A program made the translations under genes and the position numbers. Under the pieces are notes generated by a model. That model saw only the letters and a list, made by a program, of their open reading frames with translations, ran no database searches and had not been told where the DNA came from. Shown here in pieces: positions 1 to 5,265 of a stretch of DNA of 8,878 nucleotides. Source of the DNA: an uncultured Clostridia bacterium (GTDB lineage: Bacteria; Bacillota; Clostridia; Christensenellales; Pumilibacteraceae); contig USEG01000029.1 of assembly GCA_900553555.1 (NCBI GenBank), positions 1 through 8,878 of the forward strand, read 5' to 3'. Numbering within the stretch: position 1 is the stretch's first letter; each line of letters starts with the position of its first letter.

Positions 1-47
1 TGAATTTTGCCTCTTTCGGCAGGCTTAGGTTAGCATAGTCCTCGCGC

Positions 48-197
48 AAGTCAACGGTCGCAAAATCGTCGCTTAAAACACCAATATAAACGATTGAGAG
101 CCGAGTAAGGAATCTTTCCCTTGCTCGGCTTTTTTGCTGTCTGCAAGCTATTTCACGCGCTTATAACGCAACGATTTTGGCTTTGCCCCGTTGACTT
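48..197. repeat. Imperfect inverted repeat around a terminator hairpin
   Basis: The left arm has AAGTCAACGG at 48-57 and CAAAATCGTCGC at 61-72. The right arm, read on the other strand, has the same 10-mer (188-197) and an 11/12 match to the 12-mer (168-179). The gap between blocks is 3 bases on the left and 8 on the right. As RNA the arms could pair and enclose the hairpin at 99-130. A second pairing, GTCTGC at 139-144 with GCAGAC at 200-205, would cross the first, so the two could be alternatives. The arrangement could be a leader regulatory structure, a transfer or recombination site, or two opposed copies of a short repeat. The sequence alone does not decide. Confidence 0.55.
99..135 (+). 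terminator. Intrinsic terminator or attenuator hairpin
   Basis: A 12-bp stem (99-110 with 119-130) has one G-U pair and an 8-base loop, and is followed by five T's (131-135). This is a canonical Rho-independent terminator reading rightward. It lies about 155 bases before the first gene at 292, so it could end an upstream transcript outside the window or act as an attenuator for that gene. It also shows that an upstream extension of the 292 frame through this hairpin would not be a real start. Confidence 0.8.
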
Positions 198-291
198 CCG
201 CAGACCGATATGGAAGATACTTTCCTTTTACCGTCCTATGCATCTCCGCCTGTTGCCCGAAAAAGGCAAATACAAATTCAGAGGTGTTAAA

Positions 292-687
292 ATGGAAATG
301 TTGGTAACCAAGTTCTCAAACGGAAAGTATCGCAACGAAGGCGAATGGTTCACCGAACCTATCTCACCCGAAAACATCAAACTCATGGGCGAAATGATCG
401 CTTTGCAGGCGCTCCGTACCGTAAAGAAATTCGATATGAAAATCGCAGATAAACTGTATATCGGCCTCATCAAAGACCTGCACCATATGCGTGAGATAGA
501 CTATATCGTATCGGATGGCTATGACGTAGCGCAAACTGCTATCTGCTTTCTCTATCAATTCGTCGGTCGTACAGCACATGAGATTTACGGCAAAGACAGC
601 AAAGGAAAAGAAATCACTATCAAACTTGCCTGCTATCGTGAAGTAGACCACTTCATTAATCTTCTTCGTAACAGACCTGATCGGTGA
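292..687 (+). CDS. Unknown protein, N-terminal part of a split HTH protein; mobile-element type
   Basis: A 131-residue soluble protein whose function I do not recognise. The start at 292 is chosen because GAGGTG (281-286) sits five bases upstream. The frame continues upstream to 121, but that part runs through a terminator hairpin and has no ribosome-binding site. The protein is charged, with no signal peptide or membrane segment. Its middle is probably helical (many Met, Leu, Lys and Asp around residues 30-75), and a Lys-rich strand with a Cys lies near residues 105-115. The frame stops at TGA 685-687 but stays open in the same frame to 963, where a helix-turn-helix follows. The ancestral gene was probably one protein of about 223 residues. 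Isoleucine is ATC in 10 of 13 cases and ATA once, whereas ATA predominates in the ATPase gene downstream, which suggests transfer. The general look is of small accessory genes on clostridial conjugative elements (inference). Confidence 0.65.
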   Translation: MEMLVTKFSNGKYRNEGEWFTEPISPENIKLMGEMIALQALRTVKKFDMKIADKLYIGLIKDLHHMREIDYIVSDGYDVAQTAICFLYQFVGRTAHEIYGKDSKGKEITIKLACYREVDHFINLLRNRPDR

Positions 688-735
688 GGAACAGTCGTTG
701 AATCCATAGACTTTACAGACTACAAGGCTCTGCCT

Positions 736-963
736 ATGGATCCCGTGAACTGCTTTGAACACGAACAGACAGATTACAGCAAATACGATGAGCTTGCCGA
801 GGCGTTACAGCTCTCCGCATTGGAACTTGCCATTTTAAACTGCTACATGAACGGTATGAGGCAAGCCGAAGTCTGCGCCGAGCTCGGCATCGGCAGAGGA
901 ACGATAAACCACCGCAAGGCGAGCATAAGTCAAAGGCATCAGAAGCTTTACGGCGCATACTGA
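736..963 (+). CDS. Sigma-70 region 4-like HTH protein or C-terminal fragment
   Basis: If started at ATG 736, this is 75 residues. Residues 28-72 form a helix-turn-helix of the sigma-70 region 4 / LuxR-like type. It begins at LSALELAIL, the turn is around residues 47-53 (AEVCAELGIG), and the recognition helix contains GTINHRKASIS. It probably binds DNA as a regulator. The frame is the same as that of 292-687, and the 16 codons between the TGA at 685-687 and this ATG are open. This start has only a weak AAGG upstream (723-727). It is therefore more likely the C-terminal domain of a broken or recoded longer gene than an independent gene. The Glu/Asp/Tyr-rich residues 8-25 look like the linker of such a protein. 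Whether it is translated is uncertain. Confidence 0.5.
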   Translation: MDPVNCFEHEQTDYSKYDELAEALQLSALELAILNCYMNGMRQAEVCAELGIGRGTINHRKASISQRHQKLYGAY

Positions 964-989
964 AATGCCACTCAACTTCATATCAAGCT

Positions 990-1020
990 AAAAGGCAGCA
1001 CATAACGTGTTGCCTTTTGT
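990..1020 (+). terminator. Probable terminator hairpin after the HTH gene
   Basis: AAAAGGCAGCAC (990-1001) pairs with GTGTTGCCTTTT (1007-1018) through a 12-bp stem with one G-U pair and a 5-base loop. The T-run is part of the stem and only GTT follows, so termination may be moderate. It sits 27 bases after the stop codon at 963, the expected place for the terminator of the preceding transcript. Confidence 0.55.
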
Positions 1021-1056
1021 TATGGGGGAAGATTATTTATCTGTTTCCTTTGTATA

Positions 1057-1108
1057 CCGCTCGGCGCGATATTACGCCGAGCGGAAAAGCGTAGCTTTTA
1101 ATAAAAGC
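1057..1108. repeat. GC-rich perfect hairpin with adjacent AAAAGC/GCTTTT repeats
   Basis: CCGCTCGGCG (1057-1066) is perfectly complementary to 1075-1084 across an 8-base loop. Immediately after it, AAAAGC (1085-1090), GCTTTT (1094-1099) and AAAAGC (1103-1108) can form alternative small stems. No T-run follows on either strand, so it is not a canonical terminator. It could be an intergenic repeat unit, a protein-binding palindrome or the boundary of the foreign segment. The rest of 1021-1183 is AT-rich and I see no gene in it. Confidence 0.5.
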
Positions 1109-1183
1109 CACTTCCTGTCTTTTAAAATTATATCACGCGGTCAAAATTATTGCAAATAGTTTTTTTCTATCGTTTACAATAGC

Positions 1184-1212
1184 TTGTGGTTATTGCAAAA
1201 ATGATGTATAAT
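1184..1212 (+). promoter_or_regulatory. Sigma-A promoter of the McrB-like operon
   Basis: The -35 is TTGTGG (1184-1189), the spacer is exactly 17 bases, and the -10 is a perfect TATAAT (1207-1212). Transcription would start near 1219, about 258 bases before the ATPase gene. It lies beyond the terminator-like hairpin of the preceding region, so the operon probably has its own transcription start. Confidence 0.75.
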
Positions 1213-1218
1213 AAAACT

Positions 1219-1476
1219 TGAAGAGACAAAATTGCCGATAAAACCGCGGTTGTTTTATAAAAATTAAAATTTGCTTATATCCGCGTAACAATAAAGGCAA
1301 TTATGTTACAATATACTACACGCGTTTGCGGCAGTACGGCGTGCCGTCGGCGCCGAAAAGCATAAAAAAGCCAAAATATCGGCGGCGGTTTTTGTCATAC
1401 GGCGGATTGACACCCCGAAGAAAAATAACAAAACCGACTTATAATCAAAAGAGATCCAACAAAAGGAGTAGAGTAT
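1219..1476 (+). other. Long untranslated leader of the McrB-like operon
   Basis: About 258 bases separate the predicted transcription start from the ATPase start codon. No credible gene is present. The leader holds a 10-base palindrome AACCGCGGTT (1242-1251), a longer-range pair AATTGCC (1230-1236) with GGCAATT (1296-1302) that encloses it, and a GC-rich patch with small stems such as ACGGC/GCCGT (1336-1346). I do not recognise any known riboswitch. An open frame from 1326 to 1520 has no ribosome-binding site and overlaps the true start, so I do not call it. The leader ends with GGAG (1465-1468), eight bases before the start codon. Confidence 0.45.
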
Positions 1477-3141
1477 ATGAAGAACAAAGACAAAATATTA
1501 CTTACCGAAATGCAGCTTAAAATACTGACGCTCAAAGTGCTCGGGATAGGAATTATCGCGTATTTATTGATGATGGTCGTGCATTTAAGCGGATTGTACA
1601 GGCTGGACGCCGAAAGTTGGATATTGTTGTTCGGACTGACGGCGGCGGCAGCGGTGCAGTGGTCGGTTTTGGTGTGCTTGCTGTATTATACCGGCAGCTT
1701 AAACGGCAAGACGGCTTTCGGGACGGTGCTTAAAAAGGTGCTGGCGTTTATTCCGACGTACGCGGCGGTAATAGTCGTCATAGTGCTGTTCAGCGTGCCC
1801 GTCGAAAATTTCAACGTCCGCGCCGACAACTTCTTTATAGGACTGATGCTGTTTGCCTTGTGCTGCGTAGTCGCTTTTCTGATAATAGCCGGGATAGAGC
1901 ACCTGGCGCGCAAAAAAGGGTGGACGGTAAACTTTGACGCCCGGGCGTCGCACCTGCCGAAGGACGCCGAAAAGGACAAAAGCGAAGCGCAGACCTCCGC
2001 CGTAACCCATTCCCGCGAAAAGGGCGCAGCGGGCAAGTCGAAACAGCTTATTTTCCCCGATCTCGTGGCGGTGGACGAATATTTTGTCAAAAACCCGTAT
2101 GTTCCCGCTGTCAGTTCGGACGTCAGCTTAAAAAAGCTGTGCGACGGCTTTAACGCCTTTCTCGAAAGCAATCATATGTACTACACGCCGGAAACCATTC
2201 GTTCGTTTATCGCGGGCATGGCGTGTTCGCACTTTATCATTCTGGAAGGACTGTCGGGCACGGGCAAGACCTCTCTTCCAAAACATTTCGCGCAGTACAT
2301 CGGTTGCGACGTGTGTTTTACTTCGGTGCAGGCGTCGTGGCGCGACCGCAGCGACGTGTTGGGCTATTACAACGACTTTTCGGGCAACTTTAAGGAGACG
2401 CCTTTTCTGCGTGCGCTTTATACCGCGTCTTATAAGACCGATACGATAAATCTCATGGTGCTGGACGAAATGAATTTAGCGCGCGTCGAATATTATTTCG
2501 CAGATTTTCTGTCCGTGCTGGAACTGGATACGTCCAAATGGAATATAGAGCTCATGCCGTCCTCGACGCAGGGCAAGCTTCCCAAGGCGTTTACAAACGG
2601 AAGCTCGGTGGTTATTCCCTTAAACACGTGGTTTATAGGCACGGCCAACAAGGACGATTCGACGTTTACCATCACCGACAAAGTGTACGACCGCGCGGCG
2701 GTGATTGATTTTTCCAGCCGCAACTCTCAGTCGGGACTTGCCGTCTCCGCCCGGCCCGTTCACGTCGGCTTGAAAAAGCTAACGCAGCTGTTTGACGAGG
2801 CGACGTCTTCCGGCGATTTCGGCTTAAGCAAGGAAGAATTCGAGCGTTTCAACAAGCTGAGCGACTTCATGCTGGACAGATTCGACATCAACTTCGGCAA
2901 CAGAATTTACAATCAGATAATGAAATTCGTGCCCGTGTACGTGGCGTGTGGCGGTACGGCGGCAAAGGCGCTGGACATAATGTTCTCGCGCAAGATACTG
3001 CGCAAAATGGAAGGCCGCTTCGACGACGGACTAAAAACCGATATAACCGCTCTCGAAACGCTGATAAACGAACTGTACGGAAAGGAGATCTTTTCGCTTA
3101 CTCTGGACGCGGTAAATAAACTAAAGAGGAAACTCATCTGA
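1477..3141 (+). CDS. Membrane-anchored McrB-like AAA+ ATPase
   Basis: A 554-residue NTPase. Four hydrophobic helices (about residues 18-40, 47-71, 86-108 and 118-141) anchor it in the membrane. A charged linker (about 145-190) leads to a cytoplasmic AAA+ module of the McrB/AAA_5 type (about 235-415). Walker A is GLSGTGKTS (258-266), with K264 and T265 for nucleotide binding. The McrB-like segment with GYYNDFSGNF follows (296-305). Walker B is LMVLDEMNLA (326-335), with D330 and E331. Sensor-1 is in FIGTANKDD (386-394), and D405-R406 looks like the arginine-finger position. The C-terminal part (430-554) is helical. The start is supported by GGAG eight bases upstream, and the stop overlaps the next start by one base. 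In the family, such ATPases form hexamers that drive a partner nuclease. The sensor-1 region reads NKDD rather than the NTxD typical of the McrB GTPase, so the nucleotide may be ATP (inference). A MoxR-like chaperone ATPase is the alternative. The AAA+ call is certain; a defence role is inferred from the gene pair. Confidence 0.85.
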   Translation: MKNKDKILLTEMQLKILTLKVLGIGIIAYLLMMVVHLSGLYRLDAESWILLFGLTAAAAVQWSVLVCLLYYTGSLNGKTAFGTVLKKVLAFIPTYAAVIVVIVLFSVPVENFNVRADNFFIGLMLFALCCVVAFLIIAGIEHLARKKGWTVNFDARASHLPKDAEKDKSEAQTSAVTHSREKGAAGKSKQLIFPDLVAVDEYFVKNPYVPAVSSDVSLKKLCDGFNAFLESNHMYYTPETIRSFIAGMACSHFIILEGLSGTGKTSLPKHFAQYIGCDVCFTSVQASWRDRSDVLGYYNDFSGNFKETPFLRALYTASYKTDTINLMVLDEMNLARVEYYFADFLSVLELDTSKWNIELMPSSTQGKLPKAFTNGSSVVIPLNTWFIGTANKDDSTFTITDKVYDRAAVIDFSSRNSQSGLAVSARPVHVGLKKLTQLFDEATSSGDFGLSKEEFERFNKLSDFMLDRFDINFGNRIYNQIMKFVPVYVACGGTAAKALDIMFSRKILRKMEGRFDDGLKTDITALETLINELYGKEIFSLTLDAVNKLKRKLI

Positions 3142-4451
3142 TGTCTTTGTCGGCGCTTAAACAATTTTACGCACAACTGAGCGGTGACGTAAATGTTGCC
3201 GCAATATGCAAAAAAGCCGCAAAAGGGCAGTTTGACTTTTATTTTCCCGCGCCCGCCAGCCGCAGCGACGACGATATACTGGACGCGATAAATTCGGCCA
3301 TGGGAAATATAATAAACGTCGTCACAACCCCCTATATAGTCTTAAAAACGCAGCTGGATACGCGGCGTGCCGAAAATGTCGGAGCGCTCACGTCCGAGGG
3401 TATGCGTAAAACAATAGCCGACTCCCGCGTCTGGAAAAACGACGAGCAGGGCCCCCGTCCCGAATACGCCTATGCCCGTTCGGCGGAGGACGAGTACGAC
3501 ACATACGAAAATAAACTGGTCAAGACGCTTATCGACAGACTTAACGACTTTATAGGGCGTCCGCTGGAAGAAACGCGCGGCGGTATCAAAAGTATGTACG
3601 ACGTCATGAACAGCCGCCGCAGCTTAAATAAATTCGACATGGTGCGGCTTACCGATTTTAAGGCGCTTGCCGAGTGCGACGCCGAATGTTTTTCGCAGTA
3701 CAAAAAGCTTTTTTATCTGCGCGCAAAGCTAAGACAGCTAAAAAGCAGCGCGTTTTACAAGATAATGTCGCGGCTGGCCCCTTTTACGGACGCGGTGCCG
3801 CAGCCCACCAATCTGCTGGTGCACAACGCCGATTACAACGCCTGTATGAAACTGTGGCTTCTTATAAGCGACGCCCGCAAGAAACAAGACGAACTTACCC
3901 GCGAACAAACAAAAGCCGCCTACGCGTCGTTTGTGTTTTTGTATGCGGCATACACGCTGTCGCAGTCGGGATACGAAATAACAGGCGGTCGGCTGCATCC
4001 GGACGGCGATGCCGTTTGCGGCGATGCGGTGGCGCAGGGCAAGTGGCTGACGGTAACAATGCGCTGCGACGCGGAAAGCATTGCGTTCGACGTCAAATCA
4101 AACGTCTCCCCTGTATGCCGTAGCACGCGGGCGGGACTTGTGACTTCCGACGGCGGCGGCAAAGAATACGATTATTTTATAAGTATGTTGCCCACAGTCT
4201 GCACCGATAAGACCATATACGCCTTTCCCGACAGCAGATGGTCGCTTAACGACTTGCAGACGCTCGTCGGCTGCCTTGTCATGGTGGTAGACGTGGCGGA
4301 AGACGTGTACGAAAAGCTGTGCGTAGTGTGCGGCGACAACGCCGTTACGCAGAATGAAGGCGTGTTTTGCTGCGGCTCATGCGGAGCGCAATACGTATTT
4401 TTGGCTCCTAACGTTTTGTGGATATGCCGGTTTGCTCCCGAAAAAGAGTAA
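3141..4451 (+). CDS. Probable McrC/DUF2357-like partner with zinc ribbon
   Basis: A 436-residue soluble protein that starts inside the stop codon of the ATPase gene (TGATG), with AGAGGA ten bases upstream. The overlap implies translational coupling and a joint complex. Residues 108-138 hold a charged helix, DEYDTYENKLVKTLIDRL, of the kind that opens the nuclease-like part of DUF2357/McrC-type partners of McrB ATPases. Residues 222-242 (TNLLVHNADYNACMKLWLLI) contain a TNLL...Y...LW pattern that I associate with the same group from memory. A PD at 287-288 and DVK at 317-319 could be a PD-(D/E)XK active site, but the spacing and context are not convincing. The C-terminus has C394-x2-C397 and C411-x2-C414 (C410 also present), a zinc ribbon that may bind nucleic acid or a protein partner. 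If the call is right, it is the effector or target-recognition subunit driven by the ATPase. The gene pairing is the strongest argument. Family assignment is from recalled pattern only, and nuclease activity is unproven. Confidence 0.6.
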   Translation: MSLSALKQFYAQLSGDVNVAAICKKAAKGQFDFYFPAPASRSDDDILDAINSAMGNIINVVTTPYIVLKTQLDTRRAENVGALTSEGMRKTIADSRVWKNDEQGPRPEYAYARSAEDEYDTYENKLVKTLIDRLNDFIGRPLEETRGGIKSMYDVMNSRRSLNKFDMVRLTDFKALAECDAECFSQYKKLFYLRAKLRQLKSSAFYKIMSRLAPFTDAVPQPTNLLVHNADYNACMKLWLLISDARKKQDELTREQTKAAYASFVFLYAAYTLSQSGYEITGGRLHPDGDAVCGDAVAQGKWLTVTMRCDAESIAFDVKSNVSPVCRSTRAGLVTSDGGGKEYDYFISMLPTVCTDKTIYAFPDSRWSLNDLQTLVGCLVMVVDVAEDVYEKLCVVCGDNAVTQNEGVFCCGSCGAQYVFLAPNVLWICRFAPEKE

Positions 4452-4455
4452 TAAT

Positions 4456-4489
4456 AAAAAACGCGGACAAGTTTGATTCCGCGTTTTTT
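4456..4489. terminator. Bidirectional terminator shared by converging operons
   Basis: AAAAAACGCGGA (4456-4467) pairs perfectly with TCCGCGTTTTTT (4478-4489) around a 10-base loop. The flanking A- and T-runs make it a good terminator on both strands. On the plus strand it lies four bases after the stop of the zinc-ribbon gene. On the minus strand it lies 78 bases after the stop of ktrA. The remaining bases to 4566 are AT-rich with no gene visible. Confidence 0.85.
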
Positions 4490-4566
4490 AATTAGCCGAT
4501 TAGATTTCGAGTTTATTTATACTGATTTATAAAATTTTATTTAATTTACAGCAGCGGTTCGCGCCT

Positions 4567-5250
4567 TTATGCGTCTTCGCGCTTGGACCACACCAGCAGA
4601 TTGTTAAGGCCTTTTTTCTCGCCCGAAACAAACAGGATATCGCCCTTTTTGAACTGGTAGTTGGGGTCCACCGTCTGCATGACGGTGCTGTTGTTTTCGA
4701 TGGCGATAATATTGATGCCGAAGTGTTTGCGCAGGTTGGTTTCCAGCACGGTTTTTCCCACCAGCCTGTCGGGAATTATCAGTTTGGAAATGTTGACGCG
4801 TTCGCTAAGCTGAATAAAGTCCAGCGACTTCGACGTTTCCAGGCGATGGGCAAGGCGTATTGCCATATCGCGTTCGGGATAGACCACTTCCGCGCCCAGT
4901 TTTTCCAGAATTTCGCCGTGTTCGGCGCTGGTGGCTTTGGCGATGACGGTGGGGATATGCATGGACACGAGATTGAGAGTGGTGAGTATGGAAGTGTCCA
5001 TCTGCTCGCCGATGCAGACGACCGCGACGTCGCACGCCTGAATACCCGTTTCAAGCAGTGTGGATTTGTCGAGGTTGCGCACAACGAAGGCGTTTTCGGT
5101 GTATTCTCTTAAACGCGAGATTTTCTCTTCGTCGCGGTCCAGCACAAGTAAGTCTGCTCCCGCCGCAGCCAGTTCGAGCGCCAGCGCAAAGCCGAAGCGG
5201 CCCAGTCCGACAATGCCGTAAGAATCGGCTTGTTTGTTTTTTCCGTTCAT
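4567..5250 (-). CDS. ktrA: Ktr/Trk potassium uptake regulatory subunit KtrA (RCK)
   Basis: A 227-residue cytoplasmic RCK protein, the usual length for KtrA/TrkA-type subunits. It forms an octameric ring under the KtrB channel and gates K+ uptake in response to nucleotides. The N-terminal Rossmann fold carries GIVGLGRFG (12-20) with the GxGxxG glycines at 15, 17 and 20, and acidic D38 at the end of the second strand for the ribose of the bound nucleotide. The RCK_C (TrkA_C) domain spans about residues 143-225 and includes NLRKHFGINIIAI (172-184). In Bacillota this domain is an established cyclic-di-AMP target, which fits the DarA-family gene in the same operon. The start is supported by AAGGAG (5258-5263 on the complement) seven bases upstream. 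The gene follows ktrB by 15 bases, so the two are co-transcribed. The usual GDAT-like segment after strand 3 reads RNLDKST here (58-64), a modest divergence. The call is firm. Confidence 0.93.
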   Translation of the reverse strand: MNGKNKQADSYGIVGLGRFGFALALELAAAGADLLVLDRDEEKISRLREYTENAFVVRNLDKSTLLETGIQACDVAVVCIGEQMDTSILTTLNLVSMHIPTVIAKATSAEHGEILEKLGAEVVYPERDMAIRLAHRLETSKSLDFIQLSERVNISKLIIPDRLVGKTVLETNLRKHFGINIIAIENNSTVMQTVDPNYQFKKGDILFVSGEKKGLNNLLVWSKREDA

Positions 5251-5265
5251 AGTAAATCTCCTTGA

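Noticed and set aside
1..98. Open minus-strand frame running off the left edge
   Set aside because: No ATG and no ribosome-binding site seen. It could be the end of something outside the window, but nothing supports a call, and the plus strand has stops in all three frames.
148..243. Minus-strand 31-codon frame starting at ATG 243
   Set aside because: It lies over the structured leader, with GGAG only one base before the ATG. I could not support it as a gene, though the peptide is not obviously random.
121..291. N-terminal extension of the 292 gene to 121
   Set aside because: It begins inside the right arm of a terminator hairpin, has no ribosome-binding site, and the start at 292 has a good one.
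1407..1445. TTGACA and TATAAT boxes near the ATPase start
   Set aside because: The spacing is 27 bases, far from the 16-18 needed. The promoter at 1184-1212 is better.
1326..1520. 64-codon plus-strand frame in the leader
   Set aside because: No ribosome-binding site, basic low-complexity product, and it overlaps the well-supported ATPase start in another frame.
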